DNA from: Gnetum montanum | Taxonomy: Eukaryota; Streptophyta; Gnetopsida; Gnetales; Gnetaceae | Reading direction: 5' to 3' | NCBI GenBank assembly: GCA_015680685.1 | Contig: MNCI01030700.1 | Span: forward strand, 829-64,828 | DNA: 64,000 nucleotides | Part shown: positions 45,671 to 57,549 of the stretch, one piece after another | Numbering within the stretch: position 1 is the first letter of the stretch | Layout: every line of letters starts with the position of its first letter | Notes under the pieces: generated by a model | What the model saw: the letters and a program-made list of their open reading frames with translations, nothing else | Databases searched by the model: none | Told to the model about the DNA's origin: nothing | Made by a program: the position numbers and the translations under genes

Positions 45671-45841
45671 CTGAACACTACTGGTTCAAGTAGGTTCAAA
45701 CAGAATGAAAATTAGCGGACCAGTGAGCAAGTTATGGATATGAATGCAAGGGGCACGCAATCGCAAGTCGTAGAGAAAAATTTGAAAAACTTCCCCTATG
45801 TGAATAGTTGCAAATGATGTTAAGTAGCACAAATGGGGTTA

Positions 45842-45905
45842 CGTATATATATATTTTTGAGATGCGATATTGTGTACGTGATATCACAAACGCAATATCG
45901 TAGCC
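45842..45905 (-). promoter_or_regulatory. Internal LTR-like promoter cassette upstream of ORF2, element E
   Basis: 45861-45905 holds GATGCGATATTGTG, ACGTGATATCAC and CGCAATATCG, the GATATC cassette of E's LTR. In the minus-strand sense a TATATATATA run (45844-45853) follows, then a leader similar to that of element A. Same arrangement as at 5711-5805. Promoter activity is inferred. Confidence 0.5.
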
Positions 45906-47205
45906 TATTATTTTAGGGCACTATGGAATATATTGAATTTTTAAGAGAACGGCATAAACTAAGGATATCTGGATGAGTGTTGAAGGGTTCCAAGGTAATT
46001 CAACTAGTTCTAAAGGCATGAAAATTATGATGGTATGGAATTTATCAATAAGGACCTCGGGTGGTACGGGAGAAAAGGGCTATGTGATGGTTCATAGGAA
46101 CGTTTGAATTAGAGGGATAGTAATAAGGGAAAGAATATCGTTATCAACATGTTGAGTGTAATAGATGATGTGTGGAAGATGTGTTATGAGTGCAAATTAC
46201 AAAGAATTATTCAAGTGGGTCCTCCCCAAAGCAGGTTCCAACCTATAATGCCCTTGCATAACCACACTTAAAAGTGTCCATAGGCACTAGAAGGGTTAAA
46301 TGTAATCCACACTGGTTCCACAAAACACACACATGTAAGTATCACTAGAATGAGGTAGAAATTCTACGCTACACAAGAAATGAGCTATAATTACATGAAT
46401 AGTGAGATGAGATGGACTATAGAAGGGATTTTAGAGATTGGGACATGAGGTAACTGACCCAGGCCACAATGAATCTTGCGTGTAAGGCATGATTAATGTG
46501 TCATTAACCCATCATTCCAAGATTAAGACCAAGTCCATTCCTCTAATCAGTGACATCGCATTGTTTCATCTCATCATGAGCAACTATGAGAGGACCAAAA
46601 CAACAAGGCATACAATCACTTAGCATTTTGTTCAAGGGAGGAGTGATTTTTGCTTTGTGACACTTTGTTTGTTTGTTTTTTTATTGCTGAATCCAGAGAA
46701 CCCGCCAACCTTCAGGCATGGATGCATGTCTTTCCAGTGGGACCCCCTAGAATAGCATTGGATTTTTGAGTACCTTTTGATTACTCTTACTCCAATTTTT
46801 CATTAGATCTACAAGGATCTTAGTACAACCACGTTGCATGATAACTCTCACAAACATCACCAAAGAGAATCTGCATGTCCCCTTGATGCCACATCCAAAT
46901 CATTCCCTATTGATCCATCCTTCTTCATTCTAGGTACAATGAACAAAAAATTAATTTTAAGTTTCAAGAGTGTCAAGAATATCATTGTACCCTCAAACAA
47001 AACCTCTTATTTGTAGAATGGATGAGTGGGTGTAATGGGGTCACTATCCAATTAATTGATCACTTGAGACTCGATAACATAGAACACACCCCAACTAATG
47101 AGCCACATGAGTGTTTTATTCATAGATGAGATTACTGATAAAAAGATAAAAGGACAAAAAGATAAAACAAAAAATTGTAAAATTAAAAAAAATGAAAAAT
47201 ATTTA

Positions 47206-48990
47206 TTAATCTTGCTTGTTATTAGAATGGGGGATATCCCCCATAACTAAACGGTTGAGCATGGCAAGGATTAATAATTGAAAGATGAGAATCCTTGCAT
47301 GTCGGAAATATTGAAACTTGGTCATACTTACCCCATTGGGGTCCACACACCTGATTATAGTAAGCATAGTGGGGAAATTTATAAGATGTGGTTCCCAGGT
47401 AAAGAGTTGACCCACTATGATACTTGAGACCATAAGATGGTATGCAATGATCATAATGTTACTCTCCATGGCTATATTCATTGGGCTGTATGGTTGTTGG
47501 AGTGTTAATTGGTGGCCTTGATTAAGTGACATGAGGTGTTGGGTTCAAAGAGAAGGATGTACCACAGTGTTGGACTTGTGTTGAGTGGGAGAATGCAGTG
47601 GCCTCAAAACTATGTTGTCCATTCCTATAGTCATGTCTAAAGAAGGGACATCTTTGATGTTGAGGAGGTCTCTCATTGTTGTTGGCAATAGTAGCACAAG
47701 TAACATTCGTGGGTTGTTATTGTGGTGCAGACACTTCAGGAATAGTTGGTGGTAATGTAGAAGGAGGGAATGGATTAGAGTGTTGAAATTTAGGAGAAGT
47801 GTAAGGTCCACAAGGTAGTGGTTGTGTTGAGGACATGGGCTGATAGTATTGAGAAGAATAATAATGTGGTGAGATAGAGCATGTTGACCTAGTTGGGAAA
47901 ACAAGATGTTGAACTAGATAAGCATTTTGATTCGGATGATATGAAGGGTGTCTCCAGTTTAGGGATGGCCTCCCCCACGACTAGGATTATTGCCACTGTG
48001 ATTGAACACAGTATCTCTGTATGAACTCTGGGTGCAATGTGCTTCTCCAATGCTCATATAAATGTAACAAGATTGGGCATTGGCCCTTGGGGTGATTGTA
48101 CAAGAAAATGTTGCATTCATACGTATGATTGGAAGTTGAGCTCTTCTTTTCCTCATCCCTTCTTTCCGATTGTTTAATGATATTTTGTCCTACGTCTTAG
48201 GTTTTCAAAACTCTATCTCCAATGATATTGATATATTCCCCACACTTTTGATGCATCCATTCTTGCATCTTATTAATCTTTGCCTCAATTTCATCTAGTG
48301 ATTGTTGTACTGGAAAAGATGGTTCTTCCTCCTTGAGATTGGCTGATTTCTCCTTTTTGTGATTATGGACTTTTGTTAAGTTGAGATTTTTGTCCCATTG
48401 ATGATTTTCAACACTCTCTCATCTAGCCATTTCTCCTTCTTATTTTGCTNGCATCATATTGAATTTGGTTTTAACGATCTATACCATACCTTTACTTGGC
48501 CCACGAGTGTCATACGAAAGAGCTTGAGTTTTTGTCAACCATTATCAATGTTGTTCCATGCACATGCATCGTAGAAGGCTTGTAAATGTTGTTACAGATC
48601 TAAGTCATAGCCTCTTGAGAAATTGAAAAAGTTTTTTAAATCAAGCCTGGGTAGGTGGCTCTCTTTACGATGCCTATGGGAGATTCGAACAACCTCCTAT
48701 ATTTGTGTTAGGCTTGTAATGGCTAGTAGGGGTTCATCATCATCGAGTAAGTTATGATTTCATGCATTGGGATGATGCTACCTTCATTTATGTTTATAAG
48801 AAAATCCCACCTTGGATTGCATACTCCAATCTTCATTTTCTTATAATTCATTGGTTCTCCAATGAATTGCTGCACTAGATGTGGCATTATCGTAGTCTTG
48901 TAGGAGAAGCATGATTGTGAAATTGTGTGTGAATTTGTATGTGACTTTTTATAATTATTTCTTCCTAAAAGATATATTGTTAATTCCTAT
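47206..48990 (-). pseudogene. Element E gag, decayed, with the core missing at an N
   Basis: Upstream part: RGYDLDL, QHLQAFYDAC and KVWYRSL (about 48500-48650), aligning with element A gag. At the single N (48450) the sequence jumps past the whole gag core present in A at about 8337-8645. Downstream, the Pro/Asn/His-rich tail follows (47545-48156). The missing core is either a real deletion or unassembled sequence. Confidence 0.75.
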
Positions 48991-49034
48991 ACAACAACCT
49001 TGTATGATATAACTAATCTAGATAACTAGCACCG

Positions 49035-49052
49035 TCCCCAGCAATGACACCA
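49035..49052 (-). promoter_or_regulatory. Primer-binding site of element E, degraded
   Basis: TGGTGTCATTGCTGGGGA on the minus strand, with four transitions from the tRNA-Asp complement, one base from the LTR. Confidence 0.7.
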
Positions 49053-49053
49053 A

Positions 49054-49917
49054 GGATGAGTGGTGAGATACCCCTACACTCAACCATACGAATATGAGTG
49101 TTTCACACACGATCCAGTCAAACTCCACAGATGGACTAGTTGTGGTATCTAGACAGTTACTCATAGATCATAGTTTGTTGTCTTCCCACCTAGACTAGTA
49201 TTAGCTTTGTCATGTATGGTTTAGTCCAAAGTGAGGTGTATGATGTGTTCCTACACTAATGCTACTCCTGGGTATGATGGAAAATAATATTAACTAAGCT
49301 AGGAGAGAGAGAGGGTGAGAGAGAATCTAAACTAGCCTAAGTGTAATGAGCATCCATTCCTTAATCATCCATACACATCTTGGACCTTGTGCATGACTAC
49401 CACTAGGATTACCAAACACATGGCCTAGGTACGCTATTGGGTTACCAAGTAGTTAGACTTAAATGCTCGTGATTAAGTTGTACTCATTCTGCATTACTAA
49501 GAGATAAGGGTAGAGAGATATTAACTAAGAAAGTAGTAAATAATAATAACAATTAAATAAATAATTAAGCTAAGTGGATGCTACAATGATGAAGTAATCT
49601 CGATCTTTATTTCTAGTCATGTGCATGTCCACGTACGTCACACTTGAATAAGGATGCCATACAATTACAATCATCACATTGTGGACATGCACTAGGAGAA
49701 AAGGGTTGAGAGGAAAAACTGACATACTAAAAACTATTGAAAACTTAAACTTCCAAATAGACTCCTACCAAATCTTCCTACCTTTTATTTATAGACGAGG
49801 AGACAGGCTATGATATCGCATACACAATATCGTATCTAGTTTATGATATCACATATGTGATATCATGTACACAATATCATGGGTGCGATATTGCATCCAA
49901 AAATTTATGACTCATCA
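49054..49917 (-). repeat. 5' LTR of element E
   Basis: 864 bp, paired with 42725-43573. The first base is G where the partner has T. TATAAATA is on the minus strand at 49786-49793. Confidence 0.9.
49806..49900 (-). repeat. GATATC dyad cassette in U3 of element E
   Basis: At least six GATATC, AATATC or GATATT dyads at 11-20 bp spacing, including TGATATCACATATGTGATAT, a perfect palindrome-like pair. It is longer than the partner cassette at 43470-43555, so unit number changes quickly. Confidence 0.8.
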
Positions 49918-51119
49918 CTTGTGATTTTCATGTTGTAGTTTTAGAGCTTTACAATAATTGAATACAATAGATGTGCATCATGGGGTGGTAGTGTTAGATG
50001 GTGGCCAGTCATGGTGGGCATTACATAGGACATAATTGTCATCACCGACATGGAATGTTAAGCATTGGTTGTGGCAGCGAACAATCATGATTGTGGTGGA
50101 GGACATGGTAAAAATGGTTATGTAGCAGGTGGTGGTGGCTATAATAGCCACAAGCTTATGTGGATGTGGGATGTGGTCATTCATTGCCTTTGGTTGAGAG
50201 CTTCTATAAAGGTAGAACAACAAGCAACAACATGGGGAGGCTCCTCTCCCTCTACGGATTACATCACTGGACTACTCCAAATTGCAGGGGGCTTGAATTC
50301 TCTCTCTTCCCATTCTAGTAGGATGCATGGTGATTGCTATTGCAGACATCATGGCAATGGTAGCAACTGCAGATGGTTGCAATTATAGCATGTGTGGCAT
50401 AGTGCACAACACGGATGACTATGAGGGATAGATCTCAAGTCCTTTCTTTCTTCTCTAGGGTAGCTATAGGAATCAGATCCTAGGGATAGCCAGAAAACTA
50501 GGGGATGATAGTTTCTTTTTCTTTGGCATAGTGTGAATGCATGATAGTGTACAAAATGATGTTTAACAAGCCCTTGACCAATAGTGTTGCTAATTGTTAT
50601 GCATCTAAAGCAACATAGATGGTAGCAGTGGTGACATGGGTTCTTGCCAGTAGTAGTAATGGCTCTGGACTACGGTGGTGGATGTGTAACTATAGAAAGT
50701 AATGGTGTAGAGGTCTAGCCTCTCCTCTCTCCCTGATAGTGGAGACAATAAGATCTAGGAGACTTCCCTCTTAGTGATGGTGAGATGGTAGGCATGAGAT
50801 GTATGGGGAGCATGAGGTTTAGTTCTCTCTCACTTTCTAGTGTCTTCCTTGTTTATTTTTTTGCCCCAACAATAGATGACACTATCAACCTCCTCTATTT
50901 CCTCCAACATGTGGTGGCATTTAGTAGTTGCAAAAAGTTGGTGGTAGGTAGTGGGGATCATCCTTTTTCTCTCTCTCTCCATGGCAGTAGCATCTATAGT
51001 GGTAGTAGTAGAGAGGTAGCACCTTCCTGTAGCAAGAACAATCTCTCCCTCTCCCGATAGCTATGAGCAGTGTTAGCTATGGCAGCATCCACAGTGGATT
51101 GATGACATGAATTGGCAAT
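49918..51119. other. Element F interior right of E
   Basis: Rich in GGTGGT, GTAGTAG and TCTCTC words, with no convincing coding frame. The minus-strand ORF at 49978-50223 has a relative at 60467-60709, but this reflects repeat homology. It aligns with 60412-61620. Confidence 0.6.
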
Positions 51120-51362
51120 AGTAGCAGAAATAGGAAAATTTAATTTTTGTAGTTAACTATTGTATTCTTGAATTTAAGATAATCATTTAATTTAAATTCT
51201 TAATTTTTTAAAGTTTTGTTTACTTTTTAAAATGTCACATAGTGCTCTCCAACTGAGACTATTTTTGGGTTTTTGTACCCATATAAGAGGTGCCCTAGGT
51301 AATAGTCTCCTTAAACGAGTTTTTTTTCCTAGTGTTGGTGCAACCAAAATTTATGCACCAAC
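51120..51362 (-). repeat. Right terminal inverted repeat of element F
   Basis: Reverse complement of the left end. It ends in a hairpin TTGGTGCAACC...GCACCAA at 51335-51361. Confidence 0.7.
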
Positions 51363-52098
51363 ACCTTTTTGGCACTAGAAGGAAGGCTAGTTTTCAACCT
51401 ATGTTTTTCATTTTTGCTTCCAAAAATATCAATTTTTTATTCTTTTTTCTATTCCTATTCTATTTCCATTCCTAAGAATTTTATTTTCCCTATTTCTGTT
51501 CTCAGTTATCTACTTTACAGTTTCTCAATCTCCATTTTTTCTATTTCAATTTCTTTGAACTTTAAATTTCCTACTGTAGTTTTCTCTCTTGGTGATAATC
51601 ATTTATTTTGGTTACGATTTAGTTTCTGCTACTTAAAAATTTCTATTTTTTAGTCTTTGAAATCTTTTATTTTCTAGTTTTAGTTACCTAAACATTTAGT
51701 GGTCCATTTCTGATACCAATTCTAGTTAATGATCACCTATTTTTGGTTTTAATACTCTATTTTAATTTCATTTTTAGATTTCCAAACCTTCTTTTTTCAG
51801 TTCTATTGATTAATTCATTTTGGTAGTCATTACCTTAGTTCTAACTTTGGTAAGGTGGTGATCTCATTCATCATTCTATTCAATTTTACCTTTTTGAAAT
51901 TTTTCATTTTACTATTTTCCTTTAAAATTTTACAAATATTGCAATTTCATGCATTTATTTTTCTTTTGAAGAATTCTTTTAAATAGCATGTTTTAGTGTT
52001 TTGTCTTTTTTTTTAAATTTATTATTACAATATTTTTTTCTTTTTATGCAATTTTTTTAGTTTTATTTTAACATTTATATTCTATAATTTTTTATTTT
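51363..52098. other. T/C-rich stretch before the gypsy gag fragment
   Basis: Low-complexity T-rich sequence (TTTCTATTTCC-like words). The ORF at 51369-51653 is Ser/Phe/Ile-rich and looks fortuitous. It may be the leader of the following gag. Confidence 0.5.
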
Positions 52099-52690
52099 AT
52101 GAGCAAACTCTCCTTTGCCCCTAGTCGGCCAACTACACATCACTTTACGTTAAGGAAACAAAGACCTTCATGTTTTCCAAGTCTTATTTCTAAGAGAAGT
52201 CAAACTAGGATGGCAACCAAGCAATCCCCGACTCCTTTGGTAAGTAACCCCTTTAACTTTACTAATTATTATGACATCCCAAAATCACTCCAAAATGTAA
52301 ATTTTTTCTACGATCTCACAAACCATACTAGAGATTCCTACCAACATATACAATGCTTTGAAACCTTGCTAGGCATCCACAATGTTATCCAAAATGACAT
52401 AGCATGTAGGGTATTTGTGATAACTTTTAAGAGAAAAGCCACCCAATGGTTTTTGATACTCCCAAACACTTCTATTAACTCATGACAAGACTTCAAAAAT
52501 AAGTTCTTGTTTTAATTTGACAAGCTCACTAGCCTAGCCATAGCATCAAGTAATTTTACAAGCTTGAGGAAAATACCTAGAGAAAATGTCTAGGATTACA
52601 ACCTAAGATTCCCTCACCAGCTTGCCTATGTGCCAAGTGAGATGCATCCACAACCTGGTGGCATCCTCAATTTTTACTTTTCTACCATTG
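52099..52690 (+). pseudogene. Gypsy gag fragment (second family)
   Basis: 128 open codons from 52099, then continuation past a stop. It reads YQHIQCFETLLGIHNVIQND, FKRKATQWFLILPNTSINS and NLRFPHQLAYVPSEMHPQPG, the pattern of the retrotransposon gag domain (D..HL..F, A..WF..LP..SI). It differs from the Athila-like gag above. It breaks off near 52700. It could be the 5' part of element G, separated by later insertion, but I cannot prove it. Confidence 0.75.
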
Positions 52691-52699
52691 ATGCAATCT

Positions 52700-54106
52700 T
52701 TGCCTATGCCATCTGTTGGCACATTTTGGCCATTTCATGGAATAGGTTGTATCTGAGCAGGGAAGCAATTCGGAATGGAACCAAACATTTGAATTAAACA
52801 CTGAAAAAATGTAACAGATCAAATGATGAGAATTTACGGTAGCAATAGTGTTAATAAGTTTTGTTATAAGAGTACGATGCTACTTGCAGGAATAATAATG
52901 TAAAGGAAATCATTGAAGGCTTTAAGTTAAAAACATGAATAATGACCACCCTGCCATTCTGCAGTGCTTGATTCTTTAGCCTTGAGAAAGATTGGGTTTC
53001 ACGTTGATAGGTTGGGTTTATGAGAGTGTAATTTGTTGAAACAGTTACACAAGAAGTATCTTCTCTATTTGGAAAGGAAATCATCACCTGTGACATGGTT
53101 CATATATTGGCTGGGGATTTGCAAAAATTTCATATTGAGGAAATTTATCTTTGACATTACGGTGGTTTTACAGTTGCGGTGATTCTATTTGGGTGTTGGC
53201 TATGACTTCCATTTTTCACTACAGCGTCATCTCTAAGATGTGAATAATCCATAAGTCAAGGAAATAATAGGCTAAATGACATGCATATACCAAAAAGATT
53301 TTATGCAACAAATCCCTAGTGATGTTCACCGATAGATTCAACATGGAGATCAGCTATGGAAGTATCATAGCCATGCTTAATCCCACCAACCTCGTCCTCT
53401 TTAGAGGCAGTTGCAGGAAAGAAAATAGGATTCATGGGCTTACATGTAGCTTCTTATTTTTTTCATCAATTTTATGGCATTTAAAAATTAAAAAAAAAAC
53501 ACAGAACAAAGACAGTGTAGGCGAGAAGCAAATTTGCAAACCACATTCGCAACAATGACAAAGATTTGATCCAATTCACAGTTCATTTCAAGTTCTATGA
53601 ATTTGCAGCCAACATCTAGCACATTTCAATTTCATGAACTATAACAAACATTTCAGCAACAACCTTCATTAGGAATTTAGGATATCACATGCATAGCTGC
53701 ACAAGAAATGAACTGAAATAAAGCCCAAAAACTTCCATTTATAGTACTATCATATTACTGTACCTGGACCATGAAGAGCAAGGTGTCTTGAAATGTGTCA
53801 TAGTGTAGATTCCACTACGCAAACTTGCAAAATGTAGGATTGGGCTACGTCAAATCACCGAGATCTAACATTTCAGAATCACAGGAAGCCACTAACAATA
53901 GCATGCCAGCCCTGTTACAATCCATGTAAAATCTTCCGTTGTTGGAATCCATTACGATCCTACCTACCATAAAATGGTAAGGAACTAGCAATTTCTACAG
54001 GGCCACTCAGATTCTATGCATGTAATCTCTGTGGAAAATCCCACTTTGTAGGTAGCGCATATGCAAGAAAGAAACCCTCCGAGTCACTACTTAGTATGGT
54101 GGTATT
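52700..54106. other. Unassigned stretch before the Hsp70-lid-like ORF
   Basis: Low-copy-looking sequence without a clear gene. ORFs at 52851-53096 (-) and 53319-53558 (+) have no recognisable family. A T-rich tract ending TTTCTACAG (to about 54000) could be a splice acceptor. Confidence 0.4.
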
Positions 54107-54472
54107 ATGGATTCTCAAATTGCAAAGATGATTGAGGAAGCACAAGAACAAAACCTAGAGGATATTTTATGGAAAGAAAAGGTTTTGTTAAAAAACCAAC
54201 TGGATGACTGCATTTATTACACTGATAAATTACTACAGGGTAAGAAAGTCACTTCAAAGGAAGAAAAGAATTTCTTTCAGAATTTGCTAAGTGAAATTGA
54301 AAAGTGGTTAAAGGAACGTAGGATTAACAAGGATAAAGCTGATTTAGAAAAAAAATTGAAATTAGGAAGCTACATTCAAAATTTCTTGAATGCCCAGATA
54401 AAGCCAAGCAAGAGTCTAGCAAAGGCAGGTGGAAAGAATCAAGAGAGTATCAATGCTTCCAGAAAAGGTTAA
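54107..54472 (+). CDS. Hsp70 C-terminal lid-like ORF (fragment or mini-gene)
   Basis: 121 codons, ATG to TAA, unbroken. QIAKMIEEAQEQ (residues 4-15) corresponds to the start of the Hsp70 helical lid (E-I-E-x-M-x-x-E-A). KNQLDDCIYYTDKLL matches the RNALENYVYNMK-type helix, and KEEKNFFQNLLSEIEKWLKE the long amphipathic helix ending in EWL. DLEKKLKLGSYIQNFLNAQI matches the last helix. No ATPase or substrate-binding beta part can be seen in the 1.4 kb upstream, where an in-frame stop (54094) precedes the ATG. In Hsp70 this part closes over bound peptide. It is most likely a diverged gene fragment, though the open frame stands out among the decayed surroundings. Confidence 0.5.
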   Translation: MDSQIAKMIEEAQEQNLEDILWKEKVLLKNQLDDCIYYTDKLLQGKKVTSKEEKNFFQNLLSEIEKWLKERRINKDKADLEKKLKLGSYIQNFLNAQIKPSKSLAKAGGKNQESINASRKG

Positions 54473-56570
54473 TCAATTTACCACTTTCTTCTGATTCTTC
54501 AGTAATGATCTCTATGATGGTTCACTTAACTGCAAACTTTTTGCTCAATATCGCCAACAAAAATGTTTTCACGTCTAGATTCTTACAATGATGAACCTAC
54601 AAATAGAAATTACCAAACACAGTAGTGCCTGACGCCAACGCGTTCATCATTGTCATTACCAATCCATCAGGTGCGACTATAGAGACATGAAGACATAGTG
54701 AGACATGTGCACAACTGAATCAGTGGAACTAGGAGATTATTTAGCCAATGAATCAGGGTTATGGCTTATTCTGAAGAAAATCGTCATCGCTGAAAGCAAG
54801 TACAAAACATGAACACGCGAAATCGAAGTAACAAAATAAAATTCCAATTTCATATGGTTTGTTGGCTAAAAATAATTTTAACATATTTTCTCACATGCAA
54901 CAAAAATAAAATGACAATTGTATGGAGCGCTTATTGTATGGATATCTTGGCTTTATTTCCTAAAATTATTATATAGGTTGTGACTTATGAAAGAAATATT
55001 TGTAAAGTTTGTAAAGACACATGTCAATGTTAACATGATTTTCTTCTAAATTCATGTATAAGTTATAACTTCCTAACTTGTTGGGAAAGTAATATCTCCT
55101 AACTTGTTGGGCAAGGTATAACTTCCTTACTTGGGAATGAAGTTACCCAAGATATTTTGTAATACCAAACTACCTATGAGACCCTATAAAAGGGCTTCAA
55201 GGATAGGGAGGAAAAGGGAGTGGGGTCTCACACTGGGTCTTGGTGGCTAGAAAAAAAAAGAGCATTGGAAAATAAGAAATTGTGAAAGATTTCTTGCAAG
55301 ATGACTTGTTAAAGACAACATTTCAGCCTCTTTGTCATAGTCCTATGAGTTATGTTTTTTTCTTTGTTTAAGTTGTTTAGCTAGTGGTTTAGATAGTATC
55401 ATGCTTGGCAAGTAATTTTAGGATTTTTAGATTGCTCTTATTGTTCTTGTTGCATGATAGAAAATTTCTATTAAAATTTTTCCATAGAAGAGCTTGTGTT
55501 TAAAAGCCTTAGGATCATTTTAGTAGTAAATTTTATTATTGTTCAATGTATAAGAACCTCTATTGAGATTGTTGTAAGAGAGCCTCTACATGTAGTCAAG
55601 CCATTGAACGATTCAATAGTTAAGAGGGTTTAGAAAATATTTGGTATTTTGATAGGACTAGAATAGCTTCTTTTATCTTTAAAGTGAATCTTCGTGGTAT
55701 TTCAATCATAGATTATCAAGTCTTTTGAAGGTTCTATTGAATGCAATTGTTGACACCCATTATCTAGCCAAAATAGAGTCTGGTACGTGATACTTTATGC
55801 AGCAATTTCTTTTGGTAGCATAGTAGGATTGTCTTGAAGAAATTTCTTATTTGAGCCTTGGAAGCTTAAAAAATTCATACTTATTGAATTTTGGATAGCT
55901 TTATTGCAAAGTTTTTACTCGTATCATTTTACCTTGTTTAAAAATTTGAGGCCTCTACACAAATCTGCTTTCTTTTTCTCTTCTTTCTATTTCCATTAAA
56001 TATCACTCTATTTCTAGTTTTCTTGTGGAACTATCTCTTTCTCTAGGGAAAATTAGAAGTAGATTTGCAGAGTTGTGCTCAAATGTTTTTGCAAAACTTT
56101 ATTTGTTACAAGTAGGTATTATAAGGACCGCATAGACTAGGCAATTGAATAGAATAGGAACTCTCAACAACACACAATATTTTGCAAAGTTGGCTGAATC
56201 TCTTTAAGATAAGTCATTTATAGTTTTACACATAACTTAATCGTTTCATTTTTCACAATAGCACACCACAATAGCACACACACATACTCACATTAACTAC
56301 TAAGTCTATTTGGAGGTATTTGGGCCTTGGTGTTGCCAGAGACCAACAAGCACCTAAATCCTGTTTGAGGACACTCGTTAGCGGTCGCATCCCAAACGAT
56401 CACCAACACCATCAAATTTGATCCCAACATAATAGAAATACAGGGAGTAATGGCTAAGGCTATGGAGTTAGAACAAATTACCCTCATGAATAGCATCCGA
56501 ACCCAATTTGGGATGATGAGCATTAGTAATCCTATGCAATCAACCCTCTATCTCTACTAAGCTTTCCAAT
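54473..56570. other. Non-coding stretch with LTR-like features, left of element G
   Basis: Contains two copies of a CCTAACTTGTTGGG(A/C)AA unit (55074-55120). CCTATAAAAGGGC follows at 55186, a good TATA box, then a G-rich transcript-start-like region. This may be the 5' LTR of element G, but I could not match it to a 3' partner. No gene is seen. Confidence 0.4.
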
Positions 56571-56763
56571 GACCAACACTATGTTCTAGACTCCTTTCCC
56601 CTTTGAAATGACTAAACCTACACATTTTTTTCAGGGTCCCACATCTTCTTCATTCCTAACATCCAGCACTAATTTGAATGATGACCAATCAAAGGCCTTA
56701 ATTCAATCCATTGTAAATCCAAATGGGATATCCAATTTGGTTTAACCTACAACTCAAAATTAG

Positions 56764-57420
56764 ATGATCCAAATATTAACTTCACTACAAAAACTTTCAA
56801 ATGAAGTAGTTGAATTAAAGTGGAACAACAACAAGGGTCCTATACAACCAAAAATGGCAAGTACATCAGTCAATGATGAATATTTTCACCTCCATAACAC
56901 TAGAAAACATTTCGAGAGGATTTGTCCTCAATTTTTAGCATTATATGATGATAATGTCCAAAGTCAACAAAATGGGAATTCCCCTATTATGGTCTTGAAC
57001 ATACCCCATGAAACTGAGAATCAAGAAGTTCCTTCATTTGAAGAAGTCATGATAAGTGATCCCAATCCACATAACACTCGCTATCGTAGACATAGTAACA
57101 TTATGAACACCACATATCAACAAACTAGGAATAATCCTTATACACGCCCAAATAGAAGAGTTTCTAGTCAAAACAATAAAAACAGCTAAATTGGGCTATT
57201 GCAAGTAAATGTCCCACAATAGCCAAACTCCCCTTCTATACCTAGAAGAGCCCCATCTCAATTGAAAGTTAAAGACATACCTAAGACTTATGATCTTGTT
57301 GAGGATTTAAAGAAAATTAAAGCTAACATTTCAATGTATGAACTTTTACAATTTAATGAAATAAAAGATGTGATCCAAGAGGTAGTTCATTGACTAGAAA
57401 CCAATAAAGGAAAATTCCCA
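56764..57420 (+). pseudogene. Element G gag C-terminal part
   Basis: 141 open codons followed by continuation past a TAA. Asn/Gln-rich, with a single HFERICPQF that may be a degenerate zinc-binding remnant. It ends in YDLVEDLKKIKANISMYELL, a motif commonly preceding protease in Tat-like elements. Confidence 0.6.
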
Positions 57421-57549
57421 GTCCCCAGAAGGTAAGTTCACATTGCAAAAATTCCTAATACACTATTAGTATAGAATGCAAACAATTCCATGTCAAGTAA
57501 GAAATAGCAACCTCATTTTCTAAAAACAATGATTATTTTAGAAAAGAAT

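Larger units (their letters stand above)
42725..49917 (-). mobile_element. Element E: Athila-like retrotransposon without pol
   Basis: LTRs at 42725-43573 and 49054-49917, inserted into element F. The empty site in the second F copy (CCTTGTGATTTT at 60406) shows that a CTTGT-like target was duplicated, and the left copy has one extra T. On the minus strand: 5' LTR, primer site, gag, non-coding stretch, internal cassette, ORF2, polypurine tract, 3' LTR. No protease, RT, RNase H or integrase is present. Same gene plan as A, but the cassette is of the GATATC type shared with B. Confidence 0.9.
42026..51362. mobile_element. Element F: DNA transposon with long inverted ends, split by element E
   Basis: The first 200 bp (42026-42230) and the reverse complement of the last 240 bp (51120-51362) align: AGAGACTATA/GGAGACTATT, GTATGGGTA/ATATGGGTA, TAGTCTCA and ATGTGACATT occur in the same order. 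The extreme ends are themselves imperfect hairpins (TTGATGT...ACATCAA; TTGGTGC...GCACCAA). Without E the element is about 2.1 kb and has no long ORF, so it is non-autonomous. Long inverted repeats suggest a Mutator-like element, but I could not settle a target duplication. A second copy lies at 60325-61850. Confidence 0.65.

Noticed and set aside
49806-49900. Regularly spaced GATATC palindromes as a CRISPR-like or satellite array
   Set aside because: The units are short, unequal in spacing and confined to LTR promoters or matching internal sites of retroelements. No cas-like genes, and the context is a plant nuclear genome.
49978-50223. Paired minus-strand ORFs in both F copies (also 60467-60709) as a transposase
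   Set aside because: They are about 80 codons of Thr/Ile/His-rich sequence without a catalytic motif. Similarity follows from the DNA repeat, and the frame has no other support.
51369-51653. 94-codon Ser/Phe/Ile-rich ORF
   Set aside because: Low-complexity T/C-rich sequence. Repetitive FSISIS-like translation indicates chance.
52851-53096. Minus-strand ORF considered as another part of an Hsp70-like gene
   Set aside because: Only vague similarity to the Hsp70 beta domain and on the opposite strand to the lid-like ORF.
55186-55260. TATA-like region as a confirmed 5' LTR of element G
   Set aside because: No matching 3' LTR copy could be found in 59996-60324, so the assignment stays open.
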